Part shown: positions 9,398 to 17,700 of the stretch, in pieces
Layout: every line of letters starts with the position of its first letter
How positions within the stretch are numbered: position 1 is the first letter of the stretch
Position numbers and translations under genes: made by a program
The notes under the pieces: generated by a model
What the model saw: the letters and a program-made list of their open reading frames with translations, nothing else
Database searches by the model: none
What the model was told of the DNA's origin: nothing
DNA from: Sphingobacteriales bacterium
GTDB lineage: Bacteria > Bacteroidota > Bacteroidia > Chitinophagales > UBA2359
Direction: 5' to 3'
DNA: 64,000 nt
Assembly: GCA_016711295.1 (NCBI GenBank)
Contig: JADJTE010000014.1
Span: 1-64,000, forward strand

Positions 9398-9454
9398 ATA
9401 TGGTATTACTTGGTTTGCTAAAAAATCTCGTATTACTTAGTTTACTTGGTAATA
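9398..9454. promoter_or_regulatory. Candidate operator/centromere sites before RHH-rep
   Basis: The region contains ATATGGTATTACTTGGTTT (9398-9416) and, from 9424, AATCTCGTATTACTTAGTTT continuing into ACTTGGTAATA. Nearly the same elements occur before the helicase-primase gene at 13231-13270. Sharing by the two replication/partition operons suggests one regulator, most simply the RHH protein encoded next door. Confidence 0.5.
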
Positions 9455-9520
9455 ACAGTATGTTTGTTTGTGCCGCTAATGTTTCAACTATTTAATGCTA
9501 TTTGTAACTATTGGTTTGAT

Positions 9521-9747
9521 TTTCTAATTTTGAGTAAAAAAAGTAACGGGAGCATCTGGCTCGCGCCCTTGCTACAATTTATCACACAGCCCATTCGTAT
9601 ATCACCCCTACGGGGTCCGCCTTTATTTTCTATTAGGATTTCGCCCTGACGGGGCTTGGAACAGTTATTGTCGGTTTTTCTGTTAGTGATTTCTAATTTT
9701 GAGTAAAAAAAATTAACGGAGACATCTTGCTTGCGCCCTTGCTACAA
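9521..9747. repeat. Direct repeat pair flanking REP-like palindromes
   Basis: Copy one is 9521-9577 and copy two is 9690-9747; they are similar but not identical. The 112 bases between them carry the two GC-rich palindromes. This could be a small non-autonomous mobile unit or a duplicated intergenic spacer. Confidence 0.5.
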
Positions 9748-9855
9748 AGCAGCATTCACCAAAATTTATTACTGAAATTTAAAAATCAGACCGTTAATTT
9801 TCATTTCGTACCATTCGAAAATGGCATAAATCATCAATCCTAAATCGTGGCGTAT

Positions 9856-10590
9856 CTACCATACTGTCAATATTTCGCGGCATAGGGCTTCGTAGTCTTC
9901 TGCTCCGTAGCTTTTTGGGCTGTACCTAAAAATATCCAAACCTTGGGCGGGAGCTTCGGCTAAGGCTATATTGTCGCGGATAAGCGTTTTGAATAATTTG
10001 TCTTGTAGTGCGCTTTCGATGCTTTCTTTCACATCGCGATTGAGTATTTTTCGGCTATCATATTTGGTAATAAATACTCGGTCTATATCCAAACCCACTG
10101 CACTGATGGCTTCGTTGAGTATGGCGTATCCTTTTAATGCCAAATACTCGGCTTCGATGGGTACTAAGATATAATCAGCAGCTACAAAGGCGTTGATGGT
10201 CAGTAGCCCTAATGATGGTGGGCAATCGAGTAATACATAATCATAGGCAGTTTGATGGGGTTTGAGCAGTTTTGCCAATATTTCTTCGCGTTTAAACTCG
10301 CTTGAAAGTTCCAATTCTGCCTTGTTCAATTCTAATGATGATGGAATGATAAACAGACAATCGGCTACTTGTAGGGCTCGGGGTTTGTCTATTTTGCGCA
10401 GTATTTTATAGATAGTCGTATCAGAGTCTTTCACCGTCACGTCTAAGCTATTGGTGAGGTTGGCTTGGGGGTCGAGGTCTATGAGTAGGGTGCGTTTGCC
10501 TGCTCGTGCCATAGCTGCCCCGATATTGAGTACTGATGTTGTTTTACCCACACCGCCTTTAAAATTGGCAATGGCTATTATTTTGGTCAT
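9856..10590 (-). CDS. parA: ParA-family partition ATPase
   Basis: The 244-residue protein has the deviant Walker A box KGGVGKTT at residues 11-18, the switch segment LLIDLDPQANLT near 37-48 and Walker B VLLDCPPSLG near 118-127. These are diagnostic of ParA/Soj ATPases, which move plasmid copies apart over the nucleoid. It lacks an N-terminal helix-turn-helix and so is like type Ib ParA, whose partners are small RHH proteins. Its start overlaps the helicase-primase stop in a TAATG arrangement, implying translational coupling. The RHH gene upstream of rep is the best partner candidate in the window. Confidence 0.92.
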   Translation of the reverse strand: MTKIIAIANFKGGVGKTTSVLNIGAAMARAGKRTLLIDLDPQANLTNSLDVTVKDSDTTIYKILRKIDKPRALQVADCLFIIPSSLELNKAELELSSEFKREEILAKLLKPHQTAYDYVLLDCPPSLGLLTINAFVAADYILVPIEAEYLALKGYAILNEAISAVGLDIDRVFITKYDSRKILNRDVKESIESALQDKLFKTLIRDNIALAEAPAQGLDIFRYSPKSYGAEDYEALCREILTVW

Positions 10591-13190
10591 TACAATAGTG
10601 TTTTTTTGATTTTATCGATTTTTCCCGTATTGCCGTTATAGTTTAGCAGGTCGGCAATATTGGCTATGCCACCTCTATTTTTGAGCAGTTTTACGTATAG
10701 CGTTTGGGGTTTGATATAGCCGCTACTTTTGAGTTCGGCGAGCAAGGTATCATTGCCGATGGGTTCAAAATTGTTGTTCCAGAAGCCGATGATGAGGTTA
10801 GCTACGCGCTCTATGTCGCCTGCTTCGCCTATTTTGGTGGCGTGCAGTAGGGCGGGGCTAATTACTTCGCGGTTAAACTGTGCCCCTAATACAACGGGCA
10901 AACCCGTCCGAACGACCATATCTTTGAGGTCAAGGCAAATTTCTTTCAATTCTTCTTGGCGATTGTTGAACCGTTGCCCGTTGCTGCGTTGCTTGTGCAA
11001 TAGCTGCATATAATCGATGAGTATCGCGCCTAATTGGGCATTTTTTTGTAGGTATTCTATGGCGTTTATCAGGGTTTGGCTGTCGTAGTCTATATAATGG
11101 ATATGTAGCCTGCCCGTTGTGATTAATTCGTCAAAAAAGCGTGCTTTGGCAGTATGGAACCATTCAGCAGTTTGTCGGTCAAAATGGGTGTCGGACGGAG
11201 CTACAAAATAGTTTTTGAGGCTCTGTCGATTGTTTTTGGCTAATGTTTTGTTGGTATATATGTTTAGGGCATTCAGCAATAGGGTATCGCTGTATTCTTC
11301 GTAACTAAAAAAATGGAATTGTCGGTCGGGATATCGTTGGCATAAATTGAGGAGTATATTGAGCAAAAACGTCGTTTTGCCGTGCGAAGTAGGTGCGCAC
11401 AGAATAGATAATGCGCCCGCAGGCAATACAATTTCTTCGTTCCCCAGCGTATAACCACTTGACAAGGCAGGCGGCGTGTGGAGCAAACGCTCTTGCATCT
11501 CAGCCTCGCTTACCGTAGATAATAGATGGGCAAACAAGGGGCTTTGATGGTCTATCAGCAATTGACGGCTTTGGGTTTGTAGCCAATGCAATGCTTGGTT
11601 GGGTGTTTTGCTACGGCTTAGGGTCTGAGCATGACTCAATATTTGTTGTAGCGATTGGGCTTGGGCAGCCTGCCTCTGGGCACTTTCTTGGGCACTTACA
11701 TAGTCGGCTAAGCTTTGTTGGGTGATGCCCCAAGCAGCCGTCGCTCGATAAAATCGGTGTAGCAGGCGGTCGCGTGCTATGGCATCGTGGGTAGCGGCTA
11801 TTAGCTGGGCTACTTCTTGCAAAAAAACGTCTTGTTGTTGTCGGTTGTATTGCCCGCTGCTCTCCCCTACCCTACCCTTGTTGGGTTCATCATCATTATT
11901 CCAATGGTCAATATTACTAGTATTACTGTTATTATTTAGTTTACTCAGATTATCAAGGTTACTTGGTTTGTTAATATTTTCTGCGTTATTGGTATTATCA
12001 GTATTACTTGTATTATCCGTATTACTCGTTGTTTGGGGGGTATCGTTTTCATTTAACCCATATCTTGCCAGCAGTTTCTCGAAAGTATATTCGCAAGCAG
12101 GAATGGCGTGGTCAATGGCATTTTTCAGGGCATCAATGCCCGATTGTCGGATATATTGGTCGGGGTCTTTTACTGTTGTGGGCAATTGTGCGACGTAGGT
12201 TTTGAGCTTATTTTGCGCCGCACATATCGACAAAGCGCGGTCGGTAGCAGCGTGCCCCGCCGTATCGTTATCCAAACAAAATGTGAGCGAAGCTGCCCCA
12301 TAGCGCATGGCTTGTTCTAATTGTTGTTGGTTGAACGCCGTGCCACCCAAAGCCACTACATTGTCTATGCCTTTCACTTCGGCATGTAGCGCGTCGAGCA
12401 GCCCCTCTACTACGACCAAATGTTTGTTGCCCTTGACGGCTTTTAGGTTAAACAAAGTATCGCCTTTTTTTAGTCCTGTCGAATACAAGTATTTGGGTAC
12501 AATTGATGGCTCGTTGCTGCGGGCTATAATGCCCCTGATGCGCCCTACCGCATCGCGAAAAGGTATAGACAAGCAATGACTATTGCCGATGCGATCGTGC
12601 AGTTTGATGCAGTTGTGTATTGCTTCGGGGTCATGTTTTTTGGTTTGGGTGAGGTAAGCCAGTAATTTTTCATAGGACGGCACAAAGCCCAATTGCATGG
12701 CGGCGGTGTCGGCTTCGGTATAGCCGCGCTCGTGTAGGTATTGGCGCAGGGTGTCGCGCTTGTCGCCTGCATAAGGAGCTTCGTGTAGCAGATAAGTAAA
12801 ATATTGTTGGGCATCTTCCCATATTGGGCTCTCGTGCCGCACTTGTTCGTAGCGCAATAGCTGCGAGCTGTCGGGGCTTAGGCGGGGCAGTGCCACGCCC
12901 GACAATTGTGCCAAACGCACCAAAGTATCGGCATTACTTAGGCGGTCGCGTTGTTGGATATAATCGAATATCGAAATACTATTGCGGGTATAATCAATCA
13001 ATCGGCTGATATTGTTGGCATATACATATACCTTGCCTTTTGTGCCGTGTTCGCCCGTTATTTTTTGGTCGCTTGTCGATTGATAGCCTTTTCCCGTGCG
13101 TTTAAAACCAAATTCGGGCAAGGCGGTAGCCAGGCACCCAAACAAGGCGGGATATAGGTCGTAGTTCAGAAAATCGCTTAATTTGGACAT
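10590..13190 (-). CDS. Helicase-primase (Toprim + DnaB-type helicase)
   Basis: This 866-residue fusion has a DnaG-like primase part with a Toprim domain (about 255-340; VVVEGLLDA and LDNDTAGH supply the acidic residues). A flexible Asn/Thr/Asp-rich linker follows at about 385-440, then a RecA-like DnaB helicase domain with Walker A APTSHGKTT near 597 and Walker B ILIDYMQLL. No N-terminal zinc-binding cysteines are seen, unlike T7 gp4 or DnaG. It probably unwinds and primes the plasmid at the nearby origin. The linker contains NTDNTSNTDN-type repeats and a GRVGES tag whose DNA closely matches repeats in the eCIS tape-measure gene. It is cotranscribed with parA. Confidence 0.88.
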   Translation of the reverse strand: MSKLSDFLNYDLYPALFGCLATALPEFGFKRTGKGYQSTSDQKITGEHGTKGKVYVYANNISRLIDYTRNSISIFDYIQQRDRLSNADTLVRLAQLSGVALPRLSPDSSQLLRYEQVRHESPIWEDAQQYFTYLLHEAPYAGDKRDTLRQYLHERGYTEADTAAMQLGFVPSYEKLLAYLTQTKKHDPEAIHNCIKLHDRIGNSHCLSIPFRDAVGRIRGIIARSNEPSIVPKYLYSTGLKKGDTLFNLKAVKGNKHLVVVEGLLDALHAEVKGIDNVVALGGTAFNQQQLEQAMRYGAASLTFCLDNDTAGHAATDRALSICAAQNKLKTYVAQLPTTVKDPDQYIRQSGIDALKNAIDHAIPACEYTFEKLLARYGLNENDTPQTTSNTDNTSNTDNTNNAENINKPSNLDNLSKLNNNSNTSNIDHWNNDDEPNKGRVGESSGQYNRQQQDVFLQEVAQLIAATHDAIARDRLLHRFYRATAAWGITQQSLADYVSAQESAQRQAAQAQSLQQILSHAQTLSRSKTPNQALHWLQTQSRQLLIDHQSPLFAHLLSTVSEAEMQERLLHTPPALSSGYTLGNEEIVLPAGALSILCAPTSHGKTTFLLNILLNLCQRYPDRQFHFFSYEEYSDTLLLNALNIYTNKTLAKNNRQSLKNYFVAPSDTHFDRQTAEWFHTAKARFFDELITTGRLHIHYIDYDSQTLINAIEYLQKNAQLGAILIDYMQLLHKQRSNGQRFNNRQEELKEICLDLKDMVVRTGLPVVLGAQFNREVISPALLHATKIGEAGDIERVANLIIGFWNNNFEPIGNDTLLAELKSSGYIKPQTLYVKLLKNRGGIANIADLLNYNGNTGKIDKIKKTLL

Positions 13191-13199
13191 TTATTAGGG

Positions 13200-13270
13200 C
13201 AGTTTACTGTATTTATTCAGTAAACCGAGTAATCTCGTATTATTTGGTAATATGGTATTACTCGGTTTAT
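13200..13270. promoter_or_regulatory. Candidate operator sites before helicase-primase/parA
   Basis: A hairpin (GTTTACTG / CAGTAAAC, about 13202-13225) is followed by AATCTCGTATTATTTGGTAA from 13231, ATATGGTATTAC and then TCGGTTTAT ending at 13270. The same words precede the RHH-rep operon. This supports common regulation, or partition sites placed at both replication operons. Confidence 0.5.
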
Positions 13271-13329
13271 TGCATATTTGGGCAATATATATTTTCTTAC
13301 AGAGGTGCGTATTGAGTAGGGTAATGGGG

Positions 13330-14175
13330 TTATTCTTTTTCGCCGCTTGTTTTTTTGTCTATGGTTTTGGGTTTTTTTTCGGGCAATACATTTTTAGCAC
13401 TTACTACTTTTTCGCCCGTTTCGAGTTCGAGTTTTCGGCGGGCATTTCCTGCTATTTTTCCGCCTGCTCGGGCAGCTTCTCTATTTTGGTCGAAGCCTTG
13501 TGAGTCGCGCGATTTAGCGATTTCGGTCGTACTTGCTTCGCCCAACATCGTAAAAATCAGCTCTAAATCGGTCATGTGGTCGCGCAAGTTCTGGCTTTTT
13601 AGTTTTTTGATGTCTTTGTGTTCGGTGGGCGTAAGCCCGAAGGTAGCCTTAGAAATTTCGGCAGTGAGTATCGAATATTCTTTGCCTTCTTGTACGCCGC
13701 GATATTTCCATTCATCGGTCAATTTTTGGCGTATTTGTATGCTGCGCATGCGTTTGTCTATCCATTCATCGCTATATCCCTTAGCGCGATATAGCTCGAT
13801 GGCGCGTTGCGAGGCTAATTCGGGGTTGTCTATTTCTTGTATGCGTTCAGAACCCACATTTGCCAACCACATTTTGAAAGGTTCAGCTTTAGGCGAGGGA
13901 ATGCTCTGTATGATGCGCAAAAGTGTTGGGGTATTAGCGGCATCAGTAAGGCGCATTTTGCCGTCGGCGGCGGGCAATTTCAACTGTACGATTTTTTCGT
14001 ACACTTCGCTGCCCTCTGCTTTTAGCTTGCGTTTCAAATCGCTTAGATAGCGGCGCGGCAGGCTGGTATCGGTCAGTACGGCTACTACATCAACTAAGGC
14101 GACATACCATTGTTGCTCTTCCTCGTGCCAATAAGTACGTACTTGGTGTATGCCTTCGAATAGTTGTATCTGCAT
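13330..14175 (-). CDS. BRO-N / DinD-like protein
   Basis: The 281-residue protein starts with a BRO-N-like domain (about 1-110; YWHEEEQQWYVALVDVVAVL and KLPAADGKMRLTD). It continues with the conserved C-terminal part shared with the DNA-damage-inducible DinD family: ILTAEI..TFGLTPTEHK, NLRDHMTDLELIFTMLGE, and AGGKIAGNARRKLE. DinD proteins are reported to modulate RecA; BRO-N proteins in phages and plasmids are often regulators. The terminal Lys/Glu tail is probably disordered. It is upstream of the helicase-primase on the same strand, separated by the 139-base operator-like region. Its exact job on this replicon is unknown. Confidence 0.78.
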   Translation of the reverse strand: MQIQLFEGIHQVRTYWHEEEQQWYVALVDVVAVLTDTSLPRRYLSDLKRKLKAEGSEVYEKIVQLKLPAADGKMRLTDAANTPTLLRIIQSIPSPKAEPFKMWLANVGSERIQEIDNPELASQRAIELYRAKGYSDEWIDKRMRSIQIRQKLTDEWKYRGVQEGKEYSILTAEISKATFGLTPTEHKDIKKLKSQNLRDHMTDLELIFTMLGEASTTEIAKSRDSQGFDQNREAARAGGKIAGNARRKLELETGEKVVSAKNVLPEKKPKTIDKKTSGEKE

Positions 14176-14666
14176 AAAACGGATATAAATAAAAATAGGT
14201 AATTATTTAGGGTATAGGGTATGGGGTAATGGTTATATCTATCTAACGATGCCTGAAATCATTGCATATTCGATTAGAAATAGCTATTCTTGGGGGCTGC
14301 CCCTACAAGGCTAAATAGTTACATCGTTTCTTAAAATGCCGTAGGCATGTTATATTGGTAGTAGCATATAGCAAGTACGACTCTTAGAATGCCGTAGGTA
14401 TGGCATCTAACAGTAGGTCTGTGGGGAATAAATACGACCTACAAACAGAAACCGAAACGAAAAGGTGCAGAGCCTAAATAGTTACTTCTATCATCAAGTA
14501 ATCTAAGTTTACTCGGCTTACTTAGTTTCCCAATATTACTCAGTTTACTCGGCTGCTTGATACAACTCGGTAAACTGAGATGTGCAAAGTTACGCGGTTT
14601 ATTCATATTACCCAAGTATAGGGCAAAAATATTGGGTGAAAACGCGCCTTTTACGCGCCCTAATGC
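14176..14666. repeat. Intergenic region with REP-like and dispersed repeats
   Basis: Between the divergent BRO/DinD and tape-measure genes no gene is supported. The sequence holds two REP-like palindromes (ATGCCGTAGGCAT at 14336-14348, with a variant at 14389-14401) and the 12-mer CTAAATAGTTAC at 14311-14322 and 14474-14485. A diverged copy of the repeat found inverted near position 1000 runs from about 14424 to 14485. Several TTTACTCGG/TTACTCAG words (about 14495-14620) resemble the plasmid operator motif. Confidence 0.65.
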
Positions 14667-14674
14667 TATATTTG
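14667..14674 (+). promoter_or_regulatory. -7 promoter element of the tape-measure gene
   Basis: TATATTTG matches TAnnTTTG, 31 bases before the tape-measure ATG. No well-spaced -33 TTTG was found, so strength is uncertain. Confidence 0.5.
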
Positions 14675-14705
14675 TACTGTCATTTTTGCTGCCCTCCAAC
14701 TCATT

Positions 14706-17700
14706 ATGTCTAACCACGTCACCATTAAGCGGGTATCATTTCACGTTTGGCTACCCACAGCCGACGAAGCGGCAGACATGCAGGAGCGCGTCAAGGATTT
14801 GTTTTATAGCCGTCTTTTGTCAGCATTAGAACATTTGTTTGCTCGGTATAACAGCGATGATATTTGGTGGCGCATCGATACTTTGCATATAGACATCGGG
14901 CAAATAAATGCTAATTTTTCGGACGAAGATGTCTGTGGGCGTATTGTAGCAGCTATCGCCGACTATTTAGAACAATTACTGCGCAACGGCAATACGGATA
15001 TGCCTTGGTGGACAGACAACAACACGCAAGCCAATAGCTACGCTTATGGCTACGACCAAGAGCCGCCCGATAGCGGCAAACCATGGTGGGCTACCGCCGA
15101 TTCAAATACCGCCGATGGGCATACGATACGCCGAAAGGCATCTGCCCACCAAGCCCGCGCTGCTGCAATAGCTCCTTTATCGGCACATGATTTAGCCCTA
15201 CAAAGTTTTGCCTACTTTTTGCAATATGGCGTTTTGCCTTGGTACTATCAAGGTACTTTGACTGATTTGCAGCAGCAAATAGCCAATAATATCCCCGAAG
15301 CTGCCGCTTTATTATGGCATCTACCTACGACATCGACCGACCTAAAACACTATACGCGCCGATTAGCACAACAATTCGACGCGCCTACCGTAGATGCGCT
15401 ATTAGCTATTTTTTATAGCCACCAAACCGCACTAATTGCCCAATGGCAACGCTATTTCGCACCTTATTGGAGGCATCGGCTATCTGCAACAGCCTTTGCT
15501 GCCAAGTGGCGCGAAGCACAATTGTTAGTTGCTTTAGTCTATCGCCGCCTTGATGCCTCGCCTCCCATCTTGCTGCGCCAAATTGTAGCCGCCTTAGCAC
15601 AAGCCTTAGCGATGACCTTGGACGAATGGTTGGAAACCTTGTATGCGCAGACAAACCCCGCAGCGGCAGAGATTTCGCCTACTTCGGCATTGAACGAAGT
15701 AGCAGCAGCAACAGAACTCGCCGAAACAAGCAGCGACGAGGCTATTATGCAACTGCGCTTTGGCACGCCCGCAGATAAAATAGCTTCCAAATCAACAGTC
15801 GATTTGACCGAAGATAATTATGACGAATCAGTACAAGGCGAAAGGCAATTGCCCATCACCGCTTCCACAAGCAAAAAAATAGACTTCGATACCGAAGAGT
15901 CCGCTTGGACCGATATATTGGGCGAGCTATACCACCATGTTGGGCAACAAAAAGACTTGTTTGCCGACCAACAAATATTGACGCAGAATATAGCCACTTG
16001 GCTCGATAAGGTACGCACCGCGCTAAGTCCGCCCAGGTGGAAGCCCGATTTTAGCCGTGTCGAGGGCTTATTGACCGAACTATCGCTTGCCCTTACGCAG
16101 TTGCTGCAAAGCTATGCCGCCGAATGGTCGCCTCAAATAACGATACTTAAAACAACTGACGACAATGCAATATCTACCGAGCAATTGCTTGCCGATAGTC
16201 ATCAATCACCCGACAAAACGCCATTAACCGACCAACAGCGAGACGAGATAAAGGCAATGCTGCAATGGGCAATTGTTTGGCAAAATGTTTTACAAACTGC
16301 TCTAACTGATACAAGTACCCAGCAAGCGGTTGTAAATACCCCATACTACTATACTGTCGTGCAAACCTTTGGGCAGAATATACCCACTGCAGCAAACTTA
16401 TTAGAAGCGTACAAGCCGATAAACATTGACCAACAAACCAACCTGAGTGCACTTATCGCCCAATTAGCCGAAATAACCCGCGATATAGGGCAAAAAACAG
16501 CACAATTGTCACAATCCGCCGCCTATACGCGCTTAGCCAACTTGCCACAATTATTAGAACAATGGCGCGAAATGTCGCCCGCAAGTGCCTTACAGCCCTT
16601 GGAACAGGCACTTGAACGCAATTATTTTGCCCCAACTGATTTAGAACCTTTGCAGCACTGGATACGCGCATGGGTAGATAAAAAAATGCAATTGTCTGAC
16701 GATGCCGATTGGCTAAATGTGCAATTGTACGAATTATCCGTGCTGACACGCCAATGGTTGCGCGTGACAGAGGCTTTGGCTGTGTTGGGTGAATGGAATA
16801 TTGCCGATATGCCGATAGACACCCACTTAGCTGCCGATGATAGACAGGGCGATTTACAGCTACAAATCGAGCGACTAACGAAAACCATTGCAGAAGGTAG
16901 GGCTACTGATGCCGATTCTATGGAATATCGGAACCTACAAATGCAATATTTAAGGCAGATGGGTGCTGCATTATACAGTTATTTACGAGCATTAGCGGCT
17001 ATTTGGTCGCAAAGTGTGCAGCTATTAGCACAAATAGGCGAAATGCCCGAAGGCAAGGTATATTGGTATGACAGCGACAAGGAAAACAAGTATCCAACTG
17101 CCGCTGAATCATTACATAGTGCTGATAAAGGCTTGTTGCAAGACCTATTAGCCCAAACCAAAACGATGTCGCTTGAAATAAGCATTTCGGCACAGCGCAA
17201 CACCTATTCGCATATAGCAGATACTTTGGAGCAGATGCTAATTATAGCTACCGACATACAGCAGCATTTGATACCAATAGCCCAGCTACCGCCTGACGAA
17301 CCCCGCCAGCCACTTGCTGCTGATGCCCTTAACCTCGCTCAATCCCTTCAAAATGCACTCTCGCGCTTGGCTAAAAAATTGCGTATCGCTGCATTACAGT
17401 ACCAAATCAACCGCAATTTGCCGATTATCGCCGCCGCCGCACACCTTGATAAAGATGACTCAGCCGCTATCACAAGCAGCGATACCATCAATACTACTTT
17501 GAACCTTGATACACCAATTATCTCTGTTGAAAGCCGAGAGCATACCCCCACTGATAATATTGCTGATTTACCCGTCGTGCCGATGACCGCTCCTGCCGCG
17601 AATATCTTTGCCCCTGCCGACACCGACAAACCCACGCTATCGGATAACAAGATGGCAAATATCTTACTACCCGAATTTATCGCTAATTTGGACGAGTCTT

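Larger units (their letters stand above)
9325..9855. other. Intergenic region between RHH-rep and parA
   Basis: This 531-base stretch has no supported gene. Next to the RHH gene (about 9378-9460) lie several TATTACTNGGT-like sites. Further on there is a direct repeat of about 57 bases (9521-9577 and 9690-9747), sharing TTTCTAATTTTGAGTAAAAA and GCGCCCTTGCTACAA. Between the copies are two short GC palindromes, CCCCTACGGGG near 9605 and GCCCTGACGGGGC near 9643, which resemble the REP-type intergenic elements common in Bacteroidota. Confidence 0.65.
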
